DNA of 64,000 nucleotides from NCBI GenBank assembly GCA_023394615.1, contig JAEXAI010000019.1, positions 1 through 64,000 on the forward strand. The letters are read 5' to 3'. The DNA comes from Actinomycetes bacterium. GTDB taxonomy: Bacteria > Actinomycetota > Coriobacteriia > Coriobacteriales > Eggerthellaceae. Of this stretch, positions 37,501 to 44,772 are shown piece by piece; the first letter of the stretch is position 1; each line of letters begins with the position of its first letter. A program made the translations under genes and the position numbers. A model generated the notes under the pieces. That model was given only the letters and a program-made list of their open reading frames with translations, was not told the DNA's origin and searched no databases.

Positions 37501-38668
37501 GCTTGATTGGTCCATCGACAAGGCGACGCCTGCAATTACCACCGCACCTGCGGGTAGCACCATTGTGCTGGGCCAGGCGCTTTCCGCATCTACCATAAGC
37601 GGTGCGGCCAGCGTTGCCGGAACGTTCGCGTGGCAGGATGCTGCCACGGTGCCAAGCGCTGCGGGCACGCATTCCTATGATGTGGTATTCACGCCTGCCG
37701 ATTCCGCGAACTACTTGCCAACCACAGCGAATGCTGCGCTCACGGTAAATCCGAAGGCTGCGATTGCGAAGCCTGTTGTTGGCGCTTCGCTTACTTACAC
37801 GGGCGCACCGCAAGACGTGTCGCTTACCGGGTTCGATAGCGCGACGATGGCGGTCTCGGGCAACACGCAGACCAATGCGGGCAGCTACAAAGCTACCGTG
37901 TCGCTTTTGGACAAAGTGACTACCACCTGGTCAGATGGTACGACGGACGACATCACGCTTGATTGGTCCATAGCACGTGCCACGCCCTCGATTACGTCAG
38001 TGCCTGTGGGTGGCGATATCATCTTCGGCCAACCGCTTTCAAGTTCCGCCATAAGCGGCAGTGCCAGCGTGCCCGGGACGTTTTCGTGGCAGGATGCTAG
38101 CGTAGTGCCGAGCGCGTTGGGCTCGCATACCTATGCGGTGGTATTCACGCCCGATGATTCCGCCAACTATGCCAACGTGAACGGCACTGCTGAAGTTACG
38201 GTGATGCCGGCTGACTATGTGATTCTCGAAGGAGCTGACCAGACGTGGAAGAAGGGCAGCCCTGATGGCGTGATTGTTTCTGCAAGCGGGTCCATCGATG
38301 AGTTCAAATCGCTTGAATGCGACGGATTGACCATAGCAGCCAAATACCTTGCTGTGCGATCTGGCAGTACAGTGGTCGAGATTAATCCGGATTATTTGAA
38401 CGGCCTTACTGTGGGCGAGCATACGATAACGTTCAACTTCACTGGCGGGACGGCGCAGACGACGCTTACCATCGCGGAATCTGATGCGCCCGGTTCTGGG
38501 GCGACGCCTAGTGCGGGCACGACGGCTGGCTCGGGCATGACCGCGACGTCGTCTGTGCTGCCTAACTCGGGGGATTGCATGCCGCTGTTGCCCTGGTGTT
38601 GCGCGGCGTTAGCGGCCTTCGCGATTGCCTTGGCGATCGCGGCTAGGAAAAGAGCGCGCAAACTGTAG
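31505..38668 (+). CDS. Giant Pmp-like beta-helix surface protein with sortase-type tail
   Basis: About 2,387 residues. A signal peptide (LLLLICTVVMATVAFCPSAF) precedes an Ig-like region. Two long solenoids follow with recurrent 'GGGVYxxG...NxA...GG' units (residues about 190-660 and 900-1800), as in polymorphic outer-membrane or parallel-beta-helix adhesins. Two near-identical modules then occur (KPTVLGTGTYTGSPQDAKLS / KPVVGASLTYTGAPQDVSLT), each with a VLDWSI-type end. The tail is LPNSGD, a hydrophobic span and ARKRARKL, which fits an LPxTG-like sorting signal. The start at 31505 follows GAGGGG. The segment near residues 660-900 is compositionally different. Likely an adhesin; ligand unknown. 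Confidence 0.88.
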   Translation: MRKTRLLLLICTVVMATVAFCPSAFAAEKSLVSIESVTAGDVAQYCPVAIEAKVGFVANGIEPAGSVEFSAKLPGSSDYIVLGSVPAASWKSGVATLTYADGVASTGSMSIRAQYVPAASEAETYVGGQLSATAEVHEVSTFAQLKAAVEGAPSGATRMIRLGADLTSVGTVNVPAGASIAINSGRTITRGTADTLFAVSGGTLRLSDITLDAASYASGAALITVAGAGALTLDTGATVKNVNSSAQGGVIHSSASTVTITGNAHITDCKTTADGCIYLDGGEFFLNDAAVTSAMQAANGGALYMNDAQATLSGNAVMKGCQASENGGAVFMSGTSSSLTLAGESSVSGGSARQGAGVYDSGGALTLKNNASISGNTASSAGGGAMIVGAAAKLVMQNSSSINSNTTKDTAAFHGGAGVRMTGGATAEMSGASTVCDNVAGFDGGGFNMQDLATLTMSDSASVSRNKAAAGNGGGVNVDGGAKLDMRGFSTISYNTAKINGGAIDLDGEIEGQDDSPEKTTVTLSENASLRNNSCEKKGGAVMVYHYTTLFLQGDATISDNSAKDGGGIYVVGVAYDKLDQTLVKMEGSAIIANNTASQDGGGVFVDVGTMTMSGGRVSANKADAGLGGGVCHKNSIFRASGDAQIVGNSAKNGGGVAGLGNVRIPNTDYHEYAGNSSVSGNYASEYGGGVYIGWVDKYVYFFYVTLKEHASIAGNYCGRMGSGVAATNGHAWANVVFYLSGSARVEGKPVTRVNNSNGSPAYFRDETIIVGPFTGSVGFEDASPFGSAYLSGAYYSNGASKYKITDRDAYCFYWVNTDATPGHFYADESTNELKYGTSDSYQRRVSEYSSSTDGALADYTYHDWRASVYNCFNNYIYKSDSPAFIWMQVNYPATKEATTYEVRSGKTVTVTGAQIQRSSSFPNSLFRVKSGGTLVLDGVTVDGGGSLADEPLIEVESGGKVILKNGATIQNARSKGDGAALKVESGGVASLESGATIKGCSSNTVGGGVFAAGTLNMSGGLITKNAASNGAGIAAGDSAMINITGGSILENTASENGGGLYSTSTNPITLSGGTISGNKAKNGGGVYLTGRLAMSGGKIDGNQATAAGSGGGDGGGVYLNNNGWLNQSGGVISMNSASGNGGGAFGGSSSSTDFTFESYVVGNSAGGNGGGIYLQGSVKIGGTTRIASNSAAGNGGGLYATANVKMTAGEIDSNSANFGGGIYYSGSDQPTMNIDGGKITNNSSKYSGGGVYLNSGTAYFERQGEQDVLVQSNQAGTSDAAATAYDKSGGGIYSTAGSTLALGACAVSENRAIHDGGGVYAVGSATLSENAVLSSNTADRNGGGLFSRSDSLKLGGTINANSATKGGGVYLDSTATTTPAATAISGNRATDGGGVYLNVASADIGNASIQNNRATGEGSGVRVPDTAMLNVGVTATIAQNILPSGAPSNAYLGTGARVGITQGALSGAIGVTVADGQSFPLAISSGADATQATAAAFSDDTGAHVAKISNKVVVLGNGQAVAQVTIPGKGAFEMESLKEAFDYANANATATNPATITLLKSLVTSETLQVSNDIQLEGYSLNREDGFLGALLQVNAGGTLQLGSLTLSGEGSTTPAPLATAPLVDVKASGSLVVDGATMRDNANSAGDGGAIAGAQGSSVRVASGTISGCSAKNGGAIYAGGTLVLAGGSIVGNSAAAKAGGVYVTSSGSVEIASATVSNNTAAAAAGIFVENGANTKSIALSGVPIVSGNSITGTAASSNVASNIYLGDGQSLMLAAALGNGAQIGVTTEIAPTKPARVTIAEGSSGYQAANDADSFSSDAAAYAVFADTANKLVRLGVPERTISAPIAATVKASSATLDAVVPSASGPGDVVEYAVSTTNVLPATGWQTGLSFTGLTPETHYWFFARVTGSAKYEDAVSTGTEVTTPAVDKITKPTVLGTGTYTGSPQDAKLSGFDAKTMSITGNTQTAAGKYIATVSLLDKVGTKWADGTTDDVVLDWSIDKATPAITTAPAGSTIVLGQALSASTISGAASVAGTFAWQDAATVPSAAGTHSYDVVFTPADSANYLPTTANAALTVNPKAAIAKPVVGASLTYTGAPQDVSLTGFDSATMAVSGNTQTNAGSYKATVSLLDKVTTTWSDGTTDDITLDWSIARATPSITSVPVGGDIIFGQPLSSSAISGSASVPGTFSWQDASVVPSALGSHTYAVVFTPDDSANYANVNGTAEVTVMPADYVILEGADQTWKKGSPDGVIVSASGSIDEFKSLECDGLTIAAKYLAVRSGSTVVEINPDYLNGLTVGEHTITFNFTGGTAQTTLTIAESDAPGSGATPSAGTTAGSGMTATSSVLPNSGDCMPLLPWCCAALAAFAIALAIAARKRARKL

Positions 38669-38804
38669 CGTGGCGGTCGGCAACGGCATCGCGGCGGCGC
38701 GGCTGGCACGTGACAAGCGGCGGCGCGGCTGGCAAACGGCAAGCGACAACAAGCACCGCTTCGCAGCGCAGTGTCGACACACAAAGCGCGGTGCGAATGG
38801 AAAT

Positions 38805-38840
38805 GCAGAAGGCTCGGTCGTGGAAGATCGGGCCTTCTGC
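38805..38840. terminator. Hairpin between convergent genes
   Basis: GCAGAAGGC (38805-38813) pairs perfectly with GCCTTCTGC (38832-38840). It lies between the stops of the giant surface protein gene (+) and the FAD oxidoreductase gene (-), so it could serve both, although no T-run follows on either strand. Two copies of AAGCGGCGGCGCGGCTGGC occur just before it. Confidence 0.45.
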
Positions 38841-38865
38841 GCAACGGATAATCTATCGTGTCGAC

Positions 38866-40098
38866 TTACGCTGTGGTGCGGCCTAGTATCTTGTTGGCTG
38901 CATACACACCCGATATCGCGGCTGGTTCCATGCCGAGTCCGTTTTGGTCTCCTGCCAATATCAGACCTGGCGCGGGGTTCTGGTCGGTTACGATGTTGGG
39001 GTTGGTGAACAGGGCATGCGGCCAGTGCTTCTTCCCGATTACTTCCCAACTTTCGAAATACTTGTCCATTTGCTTGCCGCCATCGGCCTCGAAATCCTGC
39101 TCGCTGAATATCTCGTATTCGCCCTGACTTCGGTTGGCGATGAAGATGATAGGGGTTTTCTCGTTGAAGATATGAATCAAGTGGCGGGAGTAATGCTCGC
39201 GCACTTCAGCCTTCAGCAGATATGCATACAGAACACTGGCGTTGCGCACTTCGATATTTGCGACGTTGTCTACCGGCTGCAGCAAGGCCGCGCTCACATC
39301 TGCAGGTGTGGCGAGAATCAGGTTCTCGCAGGCGTGGGTAGCGCCGCCTTGTGTGGATACCTGCCAACCACCGCTTATCTGCTGCACGGCCGTTACCGTG
39401 TCGACTTTCAAATCGCCCGATCCTTCGCCCAGCCGTTTGGCCATGGCGGCAGAGTCGAAATCGAAACGCTTCAGGCACATGAGCAGCTTCATACTGGGTA
39501 GTTTCATGGTAAGCGGTTGCACGCAGTTCAAATAGTCCAAGGCGGAAAGCTTGCTGGGCGTTGTGCCTGTACAGCCATGTGCGAACATGCTTACCAAGTC
39601 ATCTGCGATGGGCCGTACTTTCAGGCGGTCGATCATGTGGTCGGCCGTTTCATGGAAAAGCTGGTCGATGAAGGGGTCTGCCTGAAGCGCGGCCGAAACC
39701 TGCATGGTCTCGCAATTCTTCTTGAACGCTTCATAGTGGGGAATGAATTCATTGCGCATCCACTTCATGTAACGCCACAGGCTGGGCAGATCTTTGAGCG
39801 TTTTGCCCGAAAGCGCCGCCCACTGCGCCTGCCCGTCGTTGCATGCGCCATCCCTTAGGCTAGGCAACACGTCAATGGTGGGCTGGATGATACTCTTCTT
39901 CGGGTCGAGCATATTGTGGTAGCTGCCGAAATAGAACACGGCACCATAATTCATGTGGCGTTCTTCGTCGTTGCAGATACGTCCGCCTATCGTGTCGCTG
40001 ATTATGAGATACGGCCGCCCCGCAGCTTGAAGTTCAAGCGCGGCGTTCATGCCCGCTGCGCCGCATCCTACGATGATGGTCTCGATGTCGTTTGTCAT
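38866..40098 (-). CDS. FAD-dependent oxidoreductase (amine oxidase/phytoene desaturase-like)
   Basis: A protein of 410 residues. An N-terminal dinucleotide-binding site (IIVGCGAAGMNAALELQAAG) is followed by an ISDTIGGRI segment typical of FAD amine-oxidase-fold enzymes. The C-terminal FAD motif is GLILAGDQNGLGMEPAAISG. The start at 40098 follows AAGGAGAG. It lies 85 bases downstream of the membrane-SRPBCC gene on the same strand, and an ArsR-type regulator lies next upstream; matching palindromes in both promoters suggest one regulon. Substrate is unknown. Confidence 0.82.
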   Translation of the reverse strand: MTNDIETIIVGCGAAGMNAALELQAAGRPYLIISDTIGGRICNDEERHMNYGAVFYFGSYHNMLDPKKSIIQPTIDVLPSLRDGACNDGQAQWAALSGKTLKDLPSLWRYMKWMRNEFIPHYEAFKKNCETMQVSAALQADPFIDQLFHETADHMIDRLKVRPIADDLVSMFAHGCTGTTPSKLSALDYLNCVQPLTMKLPSMKLLMCLKRFDFDSAAMAKRLGEGSGDLKVDTVTAVQQISGGWQVSTQGGATHACENLILATPADVSAALLQPVDNVANIEVRNASVLYAYLLKAEVREHYSRHLIHIFNEKTPIIFIANRSQGEYEIFSEQDFEADGGKQMDKYFESWEVIGKKHWPHALFTNPNIVTDQNPAPGLILAGDQNGLGMEPAAISGVYAANKILGRTTA

Positions 40099-40183
40099 AT
40101 TACTCTCCTTCTCTCGCATACTTCTCTGATTCTTGCGTTCGAATCTGCTGCGTAGCAGTTCAAAGCCCTGTTCATGGCAATTC

Positions 40184-41161
40184 CTACCGTTTGCTTTCGG
40201 GATACGTCATGCGGCCTTCGGCGAGTTTCGTCATCACATCCATGTAACGTCGTCCCATCACGATGGATGCCGTGCCAAGGATGAAAACAACGAAGTACTT
40301 GTTCAGGCGGTTGTACCGGTCGAACGTGCAATCGCAGCGCCATAGAAGACGACAACGATTGTCGGATACGCGCGTCACCTGCCAGTTCCATGTCCAGCAG
40401 AAACGTTTGAACCACAGCCCCAGGGCTTTTTCCTGGTTGGGGCCGGGGTTTGCATAAGTGGGATCGGCCGCCGTGTCGCTGTGGCTTGCCCAGCCGTACG
40501 GTTCAACCTGCGACACTTCGGTAACCCATTCTCCGATTGAAAGCGGGGCCTGGTGGAACCACTGGTATTCCCCGGCTTTTAGGTTCTGCCATTCGGGATG
40601 GATGTCGTAGTGGTTATGAATATCGAAGGTGAATAGGCGCTCGAGCCAGTCGAAGCTATACCAGCCCGCTTTGGTCTGGCCGGACTGTTGCACATAGGCC
40701 CACACCTTGGCGGCTGGGGCGTTGATGGTGCAAGCGCCGTCATAGCGAAGATGCTTCTCGTTGGGGCGAATCCAGTCGTCTCCTGGAAGCGGACGCATCT
40801 TTTCTGTAGGGGTCTGCTTGTAGCGAAGGCCGTAAATCCACAAACTGGATAACACTATGAACAGGATTGCCACCACAAGCCAAAAGATCGACCAGCCGGT
40901 AATCTGTGAGCCTATAAGCGTGTATTGCCAGTTCATCAGGCCTGTTTCGGTCAGCGTGAATAGGCAGATCACCCGCATAGCCCAGCCGATTATTCCCAGC
41001 CAGATGCCTTCCGCCGAACACTCCATCATGTGTTTGCGGCGAGCGATAGCCCAGTCAACGAACACGCCCGGAACACCTAGTAAAAATCCGATTAGGATAA
41101 ACCCGAATTCCTGCAAGCGAGTGTAGCGATAGCCATCCACTTCCACGTTGTAAGCGGCCAT
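40184..41161 (-). CDS. Membrane protein with C-terminal SRPBCC (START-like) domain
   Basis: A protein of 325 residues. There are three hydrophobic spans in the first 115 residues (GFILIGFLLGVPGVFVDWAI, WLGIIGWAMRVICLF, WSIFWLVVAILFIVLSSLWI). A soluble domain then starts YDGACTINAPAAKVWAYVQQ, the usual opening of an SRPBCC hydrophobic-ligand fold. The end is basic and amphipathic. GGAAAGGG lies upstream. It probably binds a hydrophobic molecule at the membrane, perhaps the substrate or product of the downstream FAD enzyme; that link is inferred from the operon only. Confidence 0.72.
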   Translation of the reverse strand: MAAYNVEVDGYRYTRLQEFGFILIGFLLGVPGVFVDWAIARRKHMMECSAEGIWLGIIGWAMRVICLFTLTETGLMNWQYTLIGSQITGWSIFWLVVAILFIVLSSLWIYGLRYKQTPTEKMRPLPGDDWIRPNEKHLRYDGACTINAPAAKVWAYVQQSGQTKAGWYSFDWLERLFTFDIHNHYDIHPEWQNLKAGEYQWFHQAPLSIGEWVTEVSQVEPYGWASHSDTAADPTYANPGPNQEKALGLWFKRFCWTWNWQVTRVSDNRCRLLWRCDCTFDRYNRLNKYFVVFILGTASIVMGRRYMDVMTKLAEGRMTYPESKR

Positions 41162-41228
41162 TTCTTTTCCCTTTCCTTGTGCTGCTGCTGAAGATGCGTT
41201 GAAACCTTTTGTGTTGAAGATCTAATAA

Positions 41229-41247
41229 AACCATATAAGAATATAGT
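41229..41247. promoter_or_regulatory. Palindrome upstream of the SRPBCC-FAD operon
   Basis: AACCATATAAGAATATAGT contains the imperfect palindrome ACNATAT-N4-ATATNGT. It resembles the site at 41750-41769 in the arsR promoter (AACCATAT-N4-ATAAGGTT), so both are likely operators of the neighbouring ArsR protein. Confidence 0.55.
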
Positions 41248-41366
41248 AATAAATAGCCGACAATTATCTGCAGTGCGTTTTGCAGGTGGGGGAGCGCTTT
41301 GGACGGAAAGGCATCGCGCAGAATCGGAGTCCTGCCGATGCGCGAGCCGCCCTGTGCGGAATCCTT

Positions 41367-41723
41367 CTACATACAGGTGTCTTCGTGGGGGCAGTGACGG
41401 CAGTCGTAGCCGTATTCGCACTTGGTGTGGGCGTGCTCGAACGCGAAGTCAAGCAGGTTGCGGTATTCCTCGATTGCCTTTTCGTTAAGGTTGTAATAGA
41501 CCGATGTTCCCGACCGTTCTCGGGTGAATATATCCAGGTCTTCCATAATCTTCAGATGTTTGGTGCAGGCGGGTTGCGATATACCCAGTATTTCAGCGAT
41601 ATCGCTCACGTTGAGCGTGTTGGGTGCGTGCGAGCCTAATATCTTGATCATCTTCATGCGCGTTGGTTCACTGATTGCCTTGTTATAGGCGCACATGCGC
41701 TCCACGAGTCCACGATAAGCCAT
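41367..41723 (-). CDS. ArsR-family regulator with a C-terminal four-cysteine cluster
   Basis: A protein of 118 residues. The winged-helix core has PTRMKMIKIL, LNVSDIAEILGISQPACTKH and LKIMEDLDI. The C-terminus adds CEYGYDCRHCPHEDTCM (C-x5-C-x2-C-x5-C), which could bind zinc or an iron-sulfur cluster and is not part of the basic ArsR fold. A further Cys (MCAYNK) lies near the N-terminus and one (PACTKH) is in the recognition helix. The start at 41723 follows AAAGGAG. It probably controls itself and the SRPBCC-FAD operon downstream. Confidence 0.85.
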   Translation of the reverse strand: MAYRGLVERMCAYNKAISEPTRMKMIKILGSHAPNTLNVSDIAEILGISQPACTKHLKIMEDLDIFTRERSGTSVYYNLNEKAIEEYRNLLDFAFEHAHTKCEYGYDCRHCPHEDTCM

Positions 41724-41749
41724 AACTGCTCCTTTCGCTGAAATAATAT

Positions 41750-41769
41750 AACCATATGCGAATAAGGTT
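41750..41769. promoter_or_regulatory. Palindrome in the arsR promoter
   Basis: AACCATATGCGAATAAGGTT is a palindrome with arms AACCaTAT and ATAaGGTT around 4 bases, directly upstream of the arsR ribosome site. It is the likely autoregulatory operator. Confidence 0.55.
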
Positions 41770-42145
41770 GTCAATAGGGAAGTGAAGATTGTTGTCGCAT
41801 TCCGAGGATTCAGGGGGTCGACGCGGTTGCGCGCGCTGTGTTTCGTCAAGTACTTTTTTCACAAATCGGCAAATGACTTTTTCACTGAACGTTGTGAAGT
41901 TTTTTCACGAATGGGCAAGGGCTCGCCATCCGGCTGCAGGATTCCATCATGCAGCCGGACCGGAAGATGCGAGTTTTGGCCTGTCGGATAGGTTTTGGCA
42001 TTCTGCGGGAAAGCAAATAGTGTCAAAAGAAACTCAAAGACCTCAGTAAGAATCTTATAAGCTACAAAAGCTTCTTATAAGTTGCTAGGAGATTTTGAGA
42101 ATGGCAAATTTGAACGGTTTTGCGGTACGCTTTCGCAAAACGGGT
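41770..42145. other. Gap with direct repeats and a hairpin, no gene
   Basis: TTTTTTCACAAATCGGCAAATG near 41855 and TTTTTTCACGAATGGGCAAG near 41901 are related direct repeats. CCGGCTGCA (41930-41938) pairs with TGCAGCCGG (41950-41958). Near 42050-42080 CTTATAAGC and GCTTCTTATAAG form another small inverted repeat. No coding sequence is supported. Confidence 0.4.
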
Positions 42146-42214
42146 GATACGAAAACGGCGTGAGCGCCGATATGCAAACGGCGTGGGTGCCGATACGCAA
42201 ACTGCGAAACTAGC
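42146..42214. repeat. Array D: three tandem repeats at exact 23-bp spacing
   Basis: GATACGAAAACGGCGTGAGC... recurs at 42146, 42169 and 42192 (the last copy partial), each 23 bases apart. It lies just past the 3' end of the DUF4143 ATPase gene rather than in its promoter. The spacing equals that of arrays A-C. It may be the orphaned operator of a lost ATPase gene. Confidence 0.6.
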
Positions 42215-42247
42215 AGCGACCATGCGGCTAGCGAAGAATTCTACTCA

Positions 42248-43594
42248 TTAGTGCGTCTGCGCAGTGTCTATCGGCTCGACAAGACTCAGGCCCTCTGGCA
42301 ACAGGCTTGCAGCATACAGAGGAATATTCGTGATCCAGGACTGTCGATCAAATCCAGCAAGCGAAAGGCGAACACCGCGTCGAAGGGCATTTTTTTCCAC
42401 GAATGACCTGAGGCTTTTCGCCTTGAGGTTGACTTCGGCCTTCACCTCAACGGGAATAATTTCCCCTTGCCAATCGTAAACGAAATCGACTTCGCCCGTT
42501 GAGTTTTCGGCAGACCAGTAGGTCAATGCAATTTTGCCGCTGGCTCGCAGTTCTTGACAAACGTAGTTTTCTGTCAGTGCCCCCTTGAATTCAGTGAACA
42601 GGCGATTGCCTGTTACGAGTGTTGCTGGGTCGAGGCGGCTTGCGGCACCAAGCAACCCCGTATCAAGCATGTACAGTTTAAAGGCTTCCTTATCTTCATA
42701 CGACGCGAGGGGGATGCCTGGTTTGCTGATTCGGTTAATGCGCATCGCAAGTCCCGCATCCACGAGCCATTGGATCGCTTCTTCGTAGCCACGTGCACGA
42801 CCGCCCGTTCTTACGGCAGAGTAGATGAACTTCTTGTTTTCGCGCGCAAGCTGAGCCGGAAGGGATTTCCAAACAAGTCGAATGCGCTCAGAGAGGCTGG
42901 GTGTCGCATATTTTGAGAAGTCGAGTTCGTAGTCGGTGAGCAGGCGGTTCTGCACGGATCGTACGAGTTCATAGTCGTTGGTCTGGGCATACGTAGCAAC
43001 AGCTTCGGGCATGCCTCCGATAAAGTAGTAGCGACGCAGCTCCTCGGTAAAACGTTCCGAAAAGGCCTCTATAAGAGTTTCGTCGGCCTGCTCTAAGAGG
43101 GCGGCCATACGGTGCTCGCCGACGCCCTCAAGGTATTCAGAAAATGTCATAGGAGTCATATGAAGATGGTCAACCTTGCCGACGGGAAACGACACCCCTT
43201 TGTCCCTTCCGTGCAGGGCGACGCCTAAAAGCGATCCTGCGGCAACGATGGGCACATCGGGGCGTTCTTGCTGAAACGTTTTCAGCGACGTGAGCGCACG
43301 AGGGCATTCTTGGACTTCATCGAACACCACAAGGGTTTGCGGGTTTCCTGCATCAGTGTTCGTCTGAAGGGCGATGGCATCGAGGATGCGCTTTGGATTA
43401 AGGCTTCCTTCGAACACGCGCTTCATGTCCTCGTCAATGAGAAAATCGATATAGGCAAGGTTGGTAAATTCTGTTCGCGCAAACTCATGAAGCGCCCATG
43501 TCTTCCCGACTTGGCGTGGTCCCTGAAGGAGCAACGGTTTTCGGCGAGGGGATTCTTTCCACTGGACAAGCTGATTGAGAATCGTTCGTTTCAT
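42248..43594 (-). CDS. AAA (AAA_14/DUF4143) ATPase, conventional type
   Basis: A protein of 448 residues. Walker A is LLLQGPRQVGKTWALHEFA, Walker B TLVVFDEVQECPRAL, sensor VAAGSLLGVAL. DUF4143 sequence with YFIGGMPEAV follows, and the C-terminal PD-(D/E)xK-like motif is STGEVDFVYDWQGEIIPVEV then KAE. Unlike the two ATPases at 11.8 and 16.4 kb it has the standard valine before GKT and no repeat array in its promoter, although an inverted repeat CGTCC/GGACG flanks AT-rich sequence near 43655-43690. The start follows GGGAGG. Role unknown. Confidence 0.88.
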   Translation of the reverse strand: MKRTILNQLVQWKESPRRKPLLLQGPRQVGKTWALHEFARTEFTNLAYIDFLIDEDMKRVFEGSLNPKRILDAIALQTNTDAGNPQTLVVFDEVQECPRALTSLKTFQQERPDVPIVAAGSLLGVALHGRDKGVSFPVGKVDHLHMTPMTFSEYLEGVGEHRMAALLEQADETLIEAFSERFTEELRRYYFIGGMPEAVATYAQTNDYELVRSVQNRLLTDYELDFSKYATPSLSERIRLVWKSLPAQLARENKKFIYSAVRTGGRARGYEEAIQWLVDAGLAMRINRISKPGIPLASYEDKEAFKLYMLDTGLLGAASRLDPATLVTGNRLFTEFKGALTENYVCQELRASGKIALTYWSAENSTGEVDFVYDWQGEIIPVEVKAEVNLKAKSLRSFVEKNALRRGVRLSLAGFDRQSWITNIPLYAASLLPEGLSLVEPIDTAQTH

Positions 43595-43854
43595 TGTGCA
43601 GCCTCCCATTGATTTTTTCGTACAATCATAATCATAGTGAAAAGTGGCGTAAGAGCCAGAAATACGTCCATAAAAATGGCAAAAATGCCAATAATACGGA
43701 CGAAAATCGTGTGTTAGGGTATCTTCGGACTTCTGAGGCTGCTTTTCGCGCGAGTGTTATCTGGAATTAGCGAAGGCCACCATGTTCTTGTGGCGTTTGA
43801 GGTGTGCTTCCATGCACTCATCCAAGATAATCCCAAGCTCGCTGGAACCCGTTG

Positions 43855-44470
43855 CTAGATGACCAGCCGAGACGGTGTGAACGGCTGCGTGTCGGAGCGC
43901 ACGGCATCGATCTCGTTGTCGTGCAGAAGATTCATGAAGTTGGGGACCACTTTGTCGGTTTTGTAGCTGTTGGAAAGCGACAGGTTCATATTCCTGTTGA
44001 AATCCACGGCCGCAAGGCTGCAAAACCCACTGTCGGTGACGGCCTACAGGCATAGATCCTTGATGCCGAAAGGTTTCACGCTCTTGTCGTAGAACGTGCG
44101 AAACGCGTCGATGTCAGGTTCCGGAACATAGGTTTGGGGAAGCCCGAAATACTCTTCGAGTATCGTTGCGGTGAAGCGCGTCAGGCCCCTGCCATCCGTC
44201 AAGCCGTGGCAAGAATCGAAGCACAAGACGTTGTCATGATAGTAAATCCGCCAAAGGTATCCATTAGTTGACTTGCCGAAATCGGGCAACACGGTGTCGC
44301 TGTTCAGTATGATCAGCTCTGCGTCGTTGTGTTCCAGGTGGTACTTTACGTCGAAAACCAGCTTGGTTGCGAACAGGGGCTGAATTTCCAAGATGGACTA
44401 AACTGCCTTGCGAAGCGCATCGGGGCGGATTTCCTCCTTGAGGAAAACTCGGAATGAGGGGCGCATTCTG
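43855..44470 (-). pseudogene. Condensation/alcohol-acetyltransferase-like gene, broken by two in-frame TAG codons
   Basis: One reading frame runs RMRPSFRVFLKEEIRPDALR, TAG at 44398-44400, then LEIQPLFATKLVF..., YYHDNVLCFDSCHGLTDGRG (HxxxD catalytic motif of condensation/acetyltransferase folds), KPFGIKDLCL, TAG at 44044-44046, then NMNLSLSNSYKTDKVVPNFM and a final TAG at 43855. No frameshift is needed. The N-terminal start is missing because the sequence switches to another remnant near 44460. Inactive as it stands. Confidence 0.55.
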
Positions 44471-44763
44471 ATAAGGTTGTTAGCGCCAAAGTAACCAACG
44501 ACCTTTGCATGCTGGCTGAGTTTGCAAAGTTCAATATCGATCACGCCGTTATCTGCTGGATGGATGGTGCAATCGATTTGGCACCCGAGCGCTTGTACCA
44601 GATAAGCTATCAATACGACCGAATCGCTTAGGCAAACACCGTCGTCGCATCCTGCCTGACGGACATGAGGGAGGCAGACTTGGGCGGCACCTTTTCAGAT
44701 TGGCGTTACAAGGAAGCTGCACCGGATCAGAGAGTCGAGGCAATCGCAAACCATTATCGATAA
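44461..44763 (+). pseudogene. Unidentified coding remnant with an in-frame TAG
   Basis: The plus frame reads SDKVVSAKVTNDLCMLAEFA, DHAVICWMDGAIDLAPERLY, then TAG at 44629-44631, then SCLTDMREADLGGTFSDWRY ending AIANHYR with TAA at 44761. The sequence has clear protein character but I do not recognise the family. There is no start codon. It abuts the oppositely oriented remnant to its left, so the region is a rearrangement scar. Confidence 0.4.
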
Positions 44764-44772
44764 GCTCGGCCG

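Noticed and set aside
31481..38844. Several long minus-strand open frames opposite the giant surface protein gene
   Set aside because: They are antisense by-products of Gly/Ala/Thr-rich codons (stop-poor in the reverse frames), lack ribosome sites and show no family motifs.
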